This document shows positions 15,051 through 23,926 of a stretch of DNA of 51,913 bases, one piece after another (within the stretch, counting starts at the first letter, position 1; every line of letters begins with the position of its first letter). Made by a program: the position numbers and the translations under genes. The notes under the pieces are model-generated. The model was not told the origin of the DNA, ran no database searches, and saw only the letters and a program-made list of their open reading frames with translations. The stretch comes from DATNPX01 sp036702975. Its GTDB lineage: Bacteria > Cyanobacteriota > Vampirovibrionia > Obscuribacterales > Obscuribacteraceae. The stretch covers positions 1 to 51,913 of the forward strand of contig DATNPX010000009.1 in assembly GCA_036702975.1 (NCBI GenBank), written 5' to 3'.

Positions 15051-17255
15051 ATGAAAATATCTAACATCGACCTGATTGCTCAAGAACTAGGTATCAATGC
15101 TCGCCAGGTCAACGCCACCATTGAGCTGCTAAGCGATGGTGGCACTGTTCCGTTTATTGCGCGATATCGCAAAGAAGCGACCGGATCACTTGACGAAGTA
15201 ATGGTGACAAACATTCGGGATCGGCTGCAGCAGCTGGAAGACTTAGACAAACGCCGTGAGTCGATTTGCAAATCGCTCGAGGAACGCGCACTTTTGAGCG
15301 AAGAGTTGAAAAACAAAGTTTTTGCGGCGAAGACTTTGGTTGAACTCGAGGATGTCTACTTGCCGTACAAGCAGAAACGCAAAACAAGAGCATCGGTAGC
15401 GCGAGAGAAAGGTTTGGAACCTTTAGCTAAGGCGATCTTCGAGTTTACAACGCAAGAGCCTAGAAAAGACGCCGAGCGTTACTTGAATTCGGAAAAAGGA
15501 GTCGAAACGCCTGACCAGGCGCTCGACGGAGCGCGGGACATCATCGCTGAGTGGATAAACGAAAATCAGCAAGTACGTGTGCAGGCTCGTCACTATTGGA
15601 TGAAAAATAGCCGATTGAGTTCGCGCGTTGTCGCCGCTAAAGAGTCAGAAGCGGCAAAATACAAGGACTATTTTGATTGGTCTGAATCGGCAACGACAGC
15701 TCCTTCTCATCGAGTTCTCGCTCTCCTTCGAGGCGAAAACGAGGGATTCTTGAGCGTAGACGTATCGCCGCCTGCTGAAGAATTGATCAAGCAATTAGAG
15801 AATTTCTTGCTGAAGAAACGAGGTGCTGCTTCCGAACAGGTGCGATTGGCTCTTGCCGATTCTTATAAACGTCTTCTTGCGCCGTCGATGGAGACTGAAA
15901 TTCGGCAATTGCTAAAATCAAAAGCCGACGAGCAGGCGATAAAAGTCTTCGCAGACAATATTCGACAATTGTTGATGGCAGCGCCTTTGGGGCAGGTGCG
16001 GGTGTTGGCTGTCGATCCAGGCTTCAGAACAGGCTGTAAACTGGCTTTTCTGGACGAGCAAGGTAAGTTGTTACACCATGATGTTATCTATTTGCACGAC
16101 GCCGATAGCACCAAGGACGTTACACAAACAATTCCGGGACGAAAAGTTTTGGACCTGGCAAGTAAATATAAGGCGGCAGCTATAGCGATCGGAAATGGTA
16201 CTGCAAGCCGTGAGTCTGAGTCGTTTTTCAAGAAGCTAGGTTTAAAAGGAGGCGTTTACGGAGAGTCTGGTTCCGGCAAATCCGGGCAGCGTGCGCGCGA
16301 TGCAAATCTTCCGATCATCATTGTTAACGAAAGTGGTGCCTCTATCTATTCTGCGTCGGAAGTCGCTCGTGAAGAATTTCCAGACCTTGATCTGACGGTG
16401 AGAGGGGCGGTTTCGATTGGTCGCCGACTGATGGACCCGCTCGCTGAACTCGTCAAAATTGAACCGAAATCGATTGGTGTTGGGCAGTACCAACACGATG
16501 TCGACCAATCGGCATTGCAACAAAGTCTCGACGATGTTGTGGTCAGTTGCGTAAATAACGTTGGGGTGGAGTTAAATACGGCGAGCAAGCAACTGCTTAC
16601 TTATGTGTCTGGGCTCGGACCGCAACTTGCATCCAACATAATCAAGTTTAGAGAAGAGAACGGACCTTTCAAGTCTCGAGCCGAACTGAAAAAGGTACCG
16701 AGGTTGGGTGCGAAAGCATTTGAGCAGTGTGGTGGATTCCTTCGTATTCGTGGTGCCAAAAATCCACTAGATGCAAGCGCTGTTCATCCTGAAAGTTATG
16801 CTGTAGTCGATGCTATGGCAAAAGATGCTGGCTGCAAAATTTCGGAGCTTGTTGAAAATGAGAATTTACGTAAGAAGATAGACATAAGCAAATATGTCTC
16901 GCAGAGTGTTGGGCTACCTACACTGCAAGACATAGTAAAAGAGTTGGCGAAGCCTGGTCGCGATCCTCGCGCTCAATTTGAGACCGTCGAATTTGCCGAA
17001 GGTATAAATGCGATTTCTGACTTGAAGCCAAACATGACTCTAGATGGAGTTGTTACGAACGTCACCGCGTTTGGTGCTTTTGTTGATATTGGTGTTCACC
17101 AGGATGGCCTAGTTCATGTAAGCGAGCTCGCCGATCGATTCGTGAAGAATCCAGCTGAGGTAGTAAAAGTTCAGCAGAAAGTAAAAGTGCGAGTGGTGAG
17201 CGTAGATGTGGACCGCAAGCGCATTTCACTGAGTATGAAAAATTTACGGAACTGA
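15051..17255 (+). CDS. tex: Tex-family S1 RNA-binding transcription accessory protein
   Basis: Cytoplasmic nucleic-acid-binding protein of about 734 residues, normal for Tex. Order: N-terminal helical region (VPFIARYRKEATGSLDE), YqgF-type RNase H-like domain (VLAVDPGFRTGCKLAFLD), helix-hairpin-helix domain (SGLGPQLASNIIKFREENG), and an S1 domain at the C-terminus (AFGAFVDIGVHQDGLVHVSE). The ATG at 15051 was preferred to a TTG three codons upstream. Its last 12 bases overlap the 3' end of the convergent DUF4185-like gene. Tex proteins bind RNA and ribosomes or transcription complexes; the exact role is debated. Confidence 0.96.
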   Translation: MKISNIDLIAQELGINARQVNATIELLSDGGTVPFIARYRKEATGSLDEVMVTNIRDRLQQLEDLDKRRESICKSLEERALLSEELKNKVFAAKTLVELEDVYLPYKQKRKTRASVAREKGLEPLAKAIFEFTTQEPRKDAERYLNSEKGVETPDQALDGARDIIAEWINENQQVRVQARHYWMKNSRLSSRVVAAKESEAAKYKDYFDWSESATTAPSHRVLALLRGENEGFLSVDVSPPAEELIKQLENFLLKKRGAASEQVRLALADSYKRLLAPSMETEIRQLLKSKADEQAIKVFADNIRQLLMAAPLGQVRVLAVDPGFRTGCKLAFLDEQGKLLHHDVIYLHDADSTKDVTQTIPGRKVLDLASKYKAAAIAIGNGTASRESESFFKKLGLKGGVYGESGSGKSGQRARDANLPIIIVNESGASIYSASEVAREEFPDLDLTVRGAVSIGRRLMDPLAELVKIEPKSIGVGQYQHDVDQSALQQSLDDVVVSCVNNVGVELNTASKQLLTYVSGLGPQLASNIIKFREENGPFKSRAELKKVPRLGAKAFEQCGGFLRIRGAKNPLDASAVHPESYAVVDAMAKDAGCKISELVENENLRKKIDISKYVSQSVGLPTLQDIVKELAKPGRDPRAQFETVEFAEGINAISDLKPNMTLDGVVTNVTAFGAFVDIGVHQDGLVHVSELADRFVKNPAEVVKVQQKVKVRVVSVDVDRKRISLSMKNLRN

Positions 17256-18404
17256 CTCGCCAATCACGACGCGGACTGCGTGAGGATAGTAATAGCTAGC
17301 AGGATTTGCAGGTAAAGACTCTTTCCCCGTCGCGATCGCATTTACGCAATACGTGAGTGTTATCTCGCCGGGGTTTTGTGACTGCTCGGGATGCGCCTTC
17401 GCGCTGTAGAGGAGATACTTTTTCGTGTCTTCCGGACATTGATATACCGCCTGGGGCTCACTCCATGGACCTTCAGGATGGTCGGCGTGCCGCATCACAA
17501 TGGTATTTCCGAAGCCTGGCGGGAAGTAAAATGCGAATAACCCCGTCTGGCTGGGGATTTTCGTTACCGACATTTCTGGCGCGCCGTCGGAAAACAGGAT
17601 GGTTGCGTGAGTGTGAGATTTATTCCAAATTTTCTTTTCAGCGTTCGCAGCGCTTTGCTTCCCACAGTAGTACTCAATTTTTCGGGTAATACTCCCTTCT
17701 TGAAAACCGGCGTGCTCTAAGTCTTCAAGCGAAATGCGCGCCAGAATGATTGGATGTTTGGCGTTACCGTGTCCATCCTTCAGACTAGAGCTGTACACGT
17801 AGATGAATCGGTCATCAATGGAGGTTGCGTTTCCCAGCTGCACGCCTGGCACTTTGCAAAGCATAGTCGAAAATTTCCAATTTCGAGCCTGCTCCTCAGG
17901 ATTATTGAGGTGCATGAGCACCTGATGCCGGACGTGAAAAGCAAAGTTTGGGTCTCGCGAACGCTCCGCTGCTACGACGTTCATAAATTCATAGATCTGT
18001 CCGTCGATTTGTTCCCCATCCAAAGGCCACAGCCAAAACTTGTTGCCTGGAAAAAGAGAACTGTCCTCGCGACCCCATATAAATTCCAGCGGTTCTTCGC
18101 TTTTATCCAACTTCTGCCGTGCTGCCGAATTGTTGATCATTCGCAGCGCTTGGCCGGAACGACTTAAAAACGTGTCACCGAAAAACCACAATGCTTCATG
18201 CGTACGCAATTGAAGGCTATATGCAGCATCAGCGCCATTCCAGACTTGATTCGCTTTTGGTCGAAGCTTTTCAGATAACGATGGCAAAGGCACCGCGCTA
18301 AGGACTTTAAACCTAGCGCTGTCGCTGCTTGCCACAGCTTGTTTAAGTGTCATCAACAAACAGAAGGAGAGAATGAATGGCCCAAAGGCTCTGGTCTTAT
18401 TCAG
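17244..18404 (-). CDS. exported DUF4185-like beta-propeller protein, apparent CTG start
   Basis: About 386 residues. The core looks like a DUF4185/GH43-type propeller: LWFFGDTFLSRSG, GREDSSLFPGNKFWLWPLDG, then repeated blades with DDRFIYVYSSS and ATILFSDGAPEMSVTKI. No catalytic set could be confirmed, so enzyme activity is open. The first ordinary start codons (TTG 18359, ATG 18353) cut into a signal peptide. In frame upstream, after CTG at 18404, the protein reads NKTRAFGPFILSFCLLM and ends at AVAS, a good Sec signal, with AAGG about eight bases before the CTG. No ATG, GTG or TTG exists between that point and the stop codon of the upstream gene. Last gene of a four-gene exported-protein group. 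Confidence 0.75.
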   Translation of the reverse strand: MNKTRAFGPFILSFCLLMTLKQAVASSDSARFKVLSAVPLPSLSEKLRPKANQVWNGADAAYSLQLRTHEALWFFGDTFLSRSGQALRMINNSAARQKLDKSEEPLEFIWGREDSSLFPGNKFWLWPLDGEQIDGQIYEFMNVVAAERSRDPNFAFHVRHQVLMHLNNPEEQARNWKFSTMLCKVPGVQLGNATSIDDRFIYVYSSSLKDGHGNAKHPIILARISLEDLEHAGFQEGSITRKIEYYCGKQSAANAEKKIWNKSHTHATILFSDGAPEMSVTKIPSQTGLFAFYFPPGFGNTIVMRHADHPEGPWSEPQAVYQCPEDTKKYLLYSAKAHPEQSQNPGEITLTYCVNAIATGKESLPANPASYYYPHAVRVVIGESVP

Positions 18405-18419
18405 GTGTTTACCTTGATA

Positions 18420-19367
18420 TTAGAGACGGTGTACCGAAGAGCTAGACGAACTGTTGCCCTTGTAATATGGACTGTTTGGATTGTTCGGGTTGTTCGGATC
18501 ATTAGGATCCATACCGTTTTGATTGTTTTGGTTATTATACTGATTGTAATACCCTCCGCTGCGACCACGACCCATATTCATGTTATAGCGATGGCTTGTC
18601 TTGGGCTTGGGTGGTGATGGTGGAGCGGTGTAGGTCGAAGTCATTTTTGTTGGGCTAGCACTTGCGGGGTTTGCACTCGCTAGGTGCGGTACGCTTGCCG
18701 ACGAAGTAGATACCCCAGTGCCCGTGTTCGCGGTATTGTTTTGCGAACTGAGCCTGTTAGCCCATCCGCTGTTTGAACCGGCGTTTGAATTGTAGGGATT
18801 ATTGTTCTGTGAACTGAGTCTGTTAGCCCATCCGGTGTTTGAACCGGCGTTCGAATTGTAGGGATTATTGTTCTGCGAACTGAGTCTGTTAGCCCATCCA
18901 GCATTTGAACCACTTGAACCACTGTTGGAATTGCTCGAACCGTTGGTACTGGTCGAAGTATTTGAGTTCCAATGGTAGGTTTGGTTCGCCGATTGTCTTA
19001 GTTGTGCTTCCGAGACGGCTGGACGCGCCGCTGCTGCGGCAACACTTCCACCGCCTGCGAAATTGCTGCTGGAAGTGCCGCCGTAAACCTGGCCGCGTGG
19101 ACCGCCAAGGTGTCCGCCATTGTTTCCGGTCCACTTGCTCGGTGCGCCCGTAAAAGCTGCGGACTCGCCGCCTACAGACGCATGGCCACCCGCGTGTCCG
19201 CCCGATGAACGGCCGACCGAGGCGACTCGTACACCGCCACCGGCCGAAACGTGAGCACCGCCGCCACCGCTGTGACCACCGCCACCTCTGGCTTCAGCTG
19301 GGCTGGTTCCAGCCGATAGGTAAGCAAGGGCGATCAGTGCGGCCATTAAGTTAGCATTGAAACGCAT
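18420..19367 (-). CDS. secreted Gly/Ser/Asn-rich repeat protein
   Basis: 315 residues of low complexity. A signal peptide (MRFNANLMAALIALAYLSAG, cut near AEA) precedes a Gly/His-rich stretch. The middle holds three copies of a 22-residue unit (core GWANRLSSQNNNPYNSNAGS), and the tail is rich in Asn, Pro and Tyr (GGYYNQYNNQNNQNG), ending in VHRL. No domain recognised; composition fits an extracellular or surface structural protein. GAGAGG sits a few bases before the ATG. It lies between the small secreted gene and the DUF4185-like gene; its stop and the next gene's signal peptide are in the same frame 15 bases apart. Confidence 0.8.
   Translation of the reverse strand: MRFNANLMAALIALAYLSAGTSPAEARGGGGHSGGGGAHVSAGGGVRVASVGRSSGGHAGGHASVGGESAAFTGAPSKWTGNNGGHLGGPRGQVYGGTSSSNFAGGGSVAAAAARPAVSEAQLRQSANQTYHWNSNTSTSTNGSSNSNSGSSGSNAGWANRLSSQNNNPYNSNAGSNTGWANRLSSQNNNPYNSNAGSNSGWANRLSSQNNTANTGTGVSTSSASVPHLASANPASASPTKMTSTYTAPPSPPKPKTSHRYNMNMGRGRSGGYYNQYNNQNNQNGMDPNDPNNPNNPNSPYYKGNSSSSSSVHRL
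18735..18912 (-). repeat. 66-bp in-frame tandem repeats, about 2.7 copies
   Basis: The anchor GAACTGAG recurs at 18745, 18811 and 18877, exactly 66 bases apart. Copies 1 and 2 differ at only a few positions and copy 3 diverges after about 35 bases. The near-identity at DNA level points to recent expansion or homogenisation inside the secreted repeat protein. Confidence 0.9.
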
Positions 19368-19452
19368 AAAATCCTCTCAGCTATAGATTTCAGGGCAAGC
19401 GAGGCCAAAAATGACGGGTGAAAGTCTACCGTGATTGTTGCGATCGTAGATC

Positions 19453-19671
19453 TTATTTGTGGATGAGTCGTGAATATTCTGCATCGGCCGATCTAATACC
19501 ATTATCATTATCACTACAGCCATTTCTTTCCCTCGGTAGCCCGTGCACCAGAAGCTTATCCTCGGCGATTGAGAATAGATTCGGATTGCGAGGGGCGCAT
19601 TTAACTTGATAAGAAAGTGAAACTGACAGCACAAAAGACAAAATACCTGTGGTTGTACTGTTTTTTTTCAT
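19453..19671 (-). CDS. small secreted protein, coupled to the TPR gene
   Basis: 72 residues beginning MKKNSTTTGILSFVLSVSLS, a compact signal peptide with probable cleavage after KCA. The mature part is short, charged and unrecognised. Its ATG overlaps the stop codon of the TPR gene in the ATGA arrangement, which usually means translational coupling, and AAGAGA precedes it. The position in a leftward series of exported proteins and the clean signal peptide support a real gene. Only one copy is seen here. Confidence 0.5.
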   Translation of the reverse strand: MKKNSTTTGILSFVLSVSLSYQVKCAPRNPNLFSIAEDKLLVHGLPRERNGCSDNDNGIRSADAEYSRLIHK

Positions 19672-20951
19672 CGTCTCTTCTTTTTGTGTTTGATGACATT
19701 TCGCGAGCGCATTCTTTTTCCTTTTTTCTTTGGGGCGCTGGCTCTTTTTTCTGGTTGGAACGGTATGGCATCGGGAGCGATGGCTTGGGCTCGTGCTTTT
19801 AACTGCTCGGATTCGCCGCGGCGTCCGAGATAATACAGTACATAGGCATATCTTTGTAAATAAGGCACCAAGCTAATCGATGAGGACCCGTCGACGGCTT
19901 CAGTTATCTTTAGCGCTTTATGCAGTGATTGTGCGGCAGCTGCGTAATTGTGCAGCATGATGTAGATGCTGCCTAATGCATAGTCGGCTCTAGCTTCGTT
20001 ATAGCTTCTTGATGATTCAGACTTCCAGAAAGTCTTGGAACGCAAATAAAGTTGTTCGGCTTCTTCGAGTTTTCCTTCTTTTACCAAGCAGCGAGCGAGC
20101 TTATCCAGCCGATTGAAAACTTGTGGATCGTTTTTCGGTTGGATAGCCTCTGTTATGTCCAGTGCATCGCGATAGTACGTTTCGGCGTCTTCTAGTTCGT
20201 CGCGCATCTCGCAGAGACTGCCGAGATTGTCATAGCTACCTGCTAACGAAAGATGCTGTTTGCCAAGGATGGTTGTTTTAATGTCTAGAGACGCTTGGTA
20301 AAGTTGGTCGGCAAGTTGATATCTCTTGTGCGCGGAATAAAGATTCCCTAACTGGTCGCAGGTAATCGACCATTCGAGCAATGGGTCGCGCATCACAGGC
20401 GGTGCCGTCCCTGCCCAACCTTCGAGAACGGTTCCTTTTTTAACCTTGTTCTGCAAGTCGCCTGAAACTATCTTGTAGCGACCGAGAACAAATGACAATA
20501 AGTCGTCTGTCAACTGATCTGCTTTGCTGGCAGTTCCGTTTGTCATGTAGAACCGAATCAAAGCAGCTGTGAGAGGAATTAGCTTCCCGCGCTCGCCGTT
20601 GTTGGCTGATTCACTTATGTTCAGCTCCTCTTCCAAGAGTGGCTCTGCTTCTGCAAAACGAGCACGAACCGACAACAGCCGCCCTAATTCTCCGCAGCTT
20701 TTCGCCAGGCGTACATCTCCGGCAGGAAACTCCCTTGCCAAACTCATTGCGGCAGTTAGTTGTCGCTCGGCGTTGCCATACTCCATATTCTCGAATGCTC
20801 GAGTACCGGACTGCTGCAATTTTTGCCAGTTCTTATCGTTTTCATTCAAAGTCTCAACGGCTAGTGCTGATTGTGTCGTAACAAGCGCCGCAGACACAGA
20901 AAGCGAGAGCAGAAAGTTTTTTCTCAGTTGGCAAAATTGATCTTTGAGCAT
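19668..20951 (-). CDS. exported TPR-repeat protein
   Basis: 427 residues. The signal peptide at 1-32 (hydrophobic FLLSLSVSAALV, cut near ALA) is followed by about six tetratricopeptide repeats, for example GNLYSAHKRYQLADQLYQAS and AGSYDNLGSLCEMRDELEDA, of the kinesin-light-chain-like type with 42-residue spacing. The C-terminus is a strongly basic tail (KKKGKRMRSRNVIKHKKKRR). It is probably a periplasmic protein-interaction scaffold. First gene of a leftward group with the small secreted protein, the repeat protein and the DUF4185-like protein. Partner unknown. Confidence 0.85.
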   Translation of the reverse strand: MLKDQFCQLRKNFLLSLSVSAALVTTQSALAVETLNENDKNWQKLQQSGTRAFENMEYGNAERQLTAAMSLAREFPAGDVRLAKSCGELGRLLSVRARFAEAEPLLEEELNISESANNGERGKLIPLTAALIRFYMTNGTASKADQLTDDLLSFVLGRYKIVSGDLQNKVKKGTVLEGWAGTAPPVMRDPLLEWSITCDQLGNLYSAHKRYQLADQLYQASLDIKTTILGKQHLSLAGSYDNLGSLCEMRDELEDAETYYRDALDITEAIQPKNDPQVFNRLDKLARCLVKEGKLEEAEQLYLRSKTFWKSESSRSYNEARADYALGSIYIMLHNYAAAAQSLHKALKITEAVDGSSSISLVPYLQRYAYVLYYLGRRGESEQLKARAQAIAPDAIPFQPEKRASAPKKKGKRMRSRNVIKHKKKRR

Positions 20952-21037
20952 AGTCTTTAACCATACATGGGCGGAGGCAAAGAAGCTAGGTGTTGCCGCC
21001 GAATGACATGATTCGACATGTTAAAATACGGGACAGA

Positions 21038-22135
21038 ATGACAGTTCCGGCAGCGCCAATTCGCAAAATTATTCACATTGATATGGACGCTTTTTACGCG
21101 TCTGTCGAACAACGAGATAATCCTGAGTATCGTGGACGCCCCCTCGCCGTCGGTGGGTCGCCGGAGCAGCGCGGAGTGGTGGCTGCGGCAAGTTACGAAG
21201 CGCGACGATTCGGCATTCATTCCGCCATGGCTTCACGTACTGCTGTTCAACGTTGTCCCAATCTTATATTGGTGCGCCCCCGATTTGATGTTTATCGCGA
21301 AATTTCACTCGCGATTCGGGAGATATTTTACCGCTACACAGACCTTGTTGAGCCGTTGGCCTTGGACGAAGCCTATCTTGACGTGACGCGAAACAAACGA
21401 GAAATGCCTTCGGCGACTTTGATAGCGCGTGAGATAAAAGCGGCGATTCTCTCCGAAACAAATCTCACTGCCTCAGCTGGTATATCGATTAATAAGTTCC
21501 TTGCGAAGACCGCATCTGGCATCAACAAACCGAACGGACTTTGTTTGATACCTCCGGAGAAGGCTGAGTCTTTTGTTGAGACTCTTGAAATTGAGAAATT
21601 CCACGGTATAGGGCAAGTGACCGCGGCAAAGATGCGGGCGCTCGGAATTAGTTCCGGTGCCGATCTCAAGACCTGGAGTGAAGTCGATCTGATCAGAAAA
21701 TTCGGAAAAGTGGGTACCTACTACTATCACATCGCCCGTGGTCATGACGAGCGTCCAGTGGAACCAAACCGTGTTCGTAAATCGATCGGAGCGGAAGAGA
21801 GTTTTGCTCAGGACCTGGTAGAAAGATCAGCTATCGATGCTGCTTTACATGAAATTGCCGAAGTTCTGCACGACCGCATGGAACGCAGCCATTCAACAGG
21901 TAGAACAGTGACGCTGAAGGTCAAATATGGTGACTATCAGCAGGTTACGCGCAGCCGCACTTTGAACGAACCAATAACTTCAATCGATGAAATTTTGAAG
22001 ATCGCGGCTGAATTAATCAATCAAACAGAGATTGGCGTGCGCCATGTGCGCCTGCTTGGACTTACATTATCCGGTCTGGAAAATGAAAAGGATGATGACG
22101 AACTGGTGCAGTTGACGCTGGAGTTGAAGCAATGA
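21038..22135 (+). CDS. dinB: DNA polymerase IV (Y family)
   Basis: Error-prone translesion polymerase, about 365 residues. Palm and catalytic motifs are IIHIDMDAFYASVEQRDNP near the start and EPLALDEAYLDVT with the DE pair. The steric-gate region is PLAVGGSPEQRGVVAAASYEA, helix-hairpin-helix segments KFHGIGQVTAAKMRALG follow, and the little-finger domain ends the protein. The longest frame starts at a GTG (20990); the ATG at 21038 (or 21008) leaves the normal N-terminus and has GGGA four bases away. Divergent from the TPR gene. No LexA-type box was recognised. Confidence 0.94.
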   Translation: MTVPAAPIRKIIHIDMDAFYASVEQRDNPEYRGRPLAVGGSPEQRGVVAAASYEARRFGIHSAMASRTAVQRCPNLILVRPRFDVYREISLAIREIFYRYTDLVEPLALDEAYLDVTRNKREMPSATLIAREIKAAILSETNLTASAGISINKFLAKTASGINKPNGLCLIPPEKAESFVETLEIEKFHGIGQVTAAKMRALGISSGADLKTWSEVDLIRKFGKVGTYYYHIARGHDERPVEPNRVRKSIGAEESFAQDLVERSAIDAALHEIAEVLHDRMERSHSTGRTVTLKVKYGDYQQVTRSRTLNEPITSIDEILKIAAELINQTEIGVRHVRLLGLTLSGLENEKDDDELVQLTLELKQ

Positions 22136-22209
22136 GCGCTAACACAAAGCTTTTCATTTGGCGGTATGATGTGGTCTTCAACAGCTTTAGCACTTGATAA
22201 GGTGATGCC

Positions 22210-23811
22210 ATGCAACAATTAAGTAGAACGCAAATGCTTGAGCGCGTTCGATCTAAAACAACACCCTGGGACATGGTCATTATCGGCGGTGGTGCCACTG
22301 GCGTTGGAGTGGCTGTTGACGCAGCTTCTCGTGGCTATGAAGTACTGTTACTTGAACAGAATGACTTCGGGAAAGGAACGTCCAGTCGTAGCACCAAGCT
22401 TGTGCATGGCGGTGTTCGCTATCTCGAGCAAGGCAATATACCGCTTGTGATGGAGGCTTTGAAGGAGCGTGGATTGCTGCGTCAGAATGCACCGCACCTT
22501 GTGCATGACTTGCCCTTCATCGTGCCGAATTATGATTGGTGGGAAGCCCCTTTCTACGGTATGGGTCTTAAGGTCTATGATTTGCTCGCTGGCAAATTTG
22601 GCTTTGGGAAGTCGCGCATTCTTTCAAAGGAAGAGATTTTGAAGGAACTGCCGACGATCAAAACTGAGGGACTGCGTGGTGGTGTCATCTACTACGATGG
22701 GCAGTTTGATGATTCACGCTTGTTGATCAACTTAGTGTCAACCGGTATTGAAAGCGGTGCCACAATGTTGAACTACACCTCTGTGATCGGCTTGGTTAAG
22801 GATGACGAAGGCTATATCGATGCCGTTACTGTACGAGATGTCGAAACCGGTGCTGAGTTTTTTGTCAAAGGAAAAGTTGTCGTGAATGCAACTGGTGCAT
22901 TTACTGACGGCGTTCGAAAACTTGCCGATGAACAGGTGTCGCCAATGATTGCGCCTAGTCAGGGCATTCACCTTGTCTTTCCGCGCTCATTGATGCCTGG
23001 CAGCAGTGCCATCATGGTTCCACACACCAGCGATGGAAGGGTGATGTTTGCAATTCCTTGGCACGATCACGTACTGGTGGGCACCACTGATACACCAATT
23101 GATGCGCCCACTCTGGAACCGAAACCGTTTGAACAAGAGATCAATTTCATTCTTGAAACCGCAAGTAAATATTTGGCCAGACCACCTCTTCGCGAAGAGG
23201 TGCTCAGTGTTTTCGTCGGCATACGTCCGCTTGTGAAAGCTGCAGGTGCTGGCAGTACTGCAGCGCTCTCGCGCGATCATACGATTCATATCGACAGTTC
23301 CGGACTGCTCACCATATGCGGTGGCAAATGGACTACGTACAGAAAGATGGCGGAGGACGGCGTCGACCACGCTCTCACATTGGCTAAACTGGATGAGAAG
23401 CCGTGCGTGACTAAAAACCTGAAGATTCACGGCTCTAACGGCAATGAGACGGACGAGGGTCCGTTGTCGTTCTACGGCAGCGATGTTGCCAAAATTCTTG
23501 CTTTGAGCAAGGCTGAACCAAAGTTAGCAGAACAGCTAGATGAAGCGCTGCCTCACATAGCTGCGCAAGTCATCTGGGCGGTGCGGTTCGAGATGGCTCG
23601 TACTGTCGAAGATTTTCTGGCGAGACGCGTGCGAGCACTCTTTTTGAACTCTGCCAGCGCTATGCGCATGGCACCGAAAGTGGCAGCTCTTATGGCTGCA
23701 GAGCTCGGTAAAGATGAACAGTGGCAAAAGGAGCAGGTGCGTCAGTTCACTGAATTGGCTAAGCAGTACCAGATGTCCGAAGTTCCAAATCCGTCACTGG
23801 TTGGCCGATAA
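22210..23811 (+). CDS. glpD: FAD-dependent glycerol-3-phosphate dehydrogenase
   Basis: Oxidises sn-glycerol 3-phosphate to dihydroxyacetone phosphate at the membrane and passes electrons to the quinone pool. 533 residues, normal for GlpD. The FAD-binding motif is IIGGGATGVGVAVDAASRG at about 25-43, followed by SSRSTKLVHGGVRYLEQGN, the family's substrate-site region. Later RPLVKAAG and GGKWTTYRKMAED mark the second FAD contact, with the C-terminal cap domain. AAGGTG lies five bases before the ATG. No glpF or glpK is seen nearby, so glycerol uptake genes must be elsewhere or the enzyme serves phospholipid turnover. Confidence 0.96.
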   Translation: MQQLSRTQMLERVRSKTTPWDMVIIGGGATGVGVAVDAASRGYEVLLLEQNDFGKGTSSRSTKLVHGGVRYLEQGNIPLVMEALKERGLLRQNAPHLVHDLPFIVPNYDWWEAPFYGMGLKVYDLLAGKFGFGKSRILSKEEILKELPTIKTEGLRGGVIYYDGQFDDSRLLINLVSTGIESGATMLNYTSVIGLVKDDEGYIDAVTVRDVETGAEFFVKGKVVVNATGAFTDGVRKLADEQVSPMIAPSQGIHLVFPRSLMPGSSAIMVPHTSDGRVMFAIPWHDHVLVGTTDTPIDAPTLEPKPFEQEINFILETASKYLARPPLREEVLSVFVGIRPLVKAAGAGSTAALSRDHTIHIDSSGLLTICGGKWTTYRKMAEDGVDHALTLAKLDEKPCVTKNLKIHGSNGNETDEGPLSFYGSDVAKILALSKAEPKLAEQLDEALPHIAAQVIWAVRFEMARTVEDFLARRVRALFLNSASAMRMAPKVAALMAAELGKDEQWQKEQVRQFTELAKQYQMSEVPNPSLVGR

Positions 23812-23926
23812 ACGCTTCCGCCATGCATTCTCGCTGCGTAGTTCTGCCATAGTTTTCGTAGTCTCCCCGCTGTCAAGCGAAAGTAGCCTCCCTATTATGA
23901 GCAAAACTCCTTGGGGGGGAGACGCG

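Noticed and set aside
17331..17338. GCGATCGC octamer (HIP1, frequent in some cyanobacteria)
   Set aside because: Only a single occurrence was noticed, so it gives no taxonomic support.
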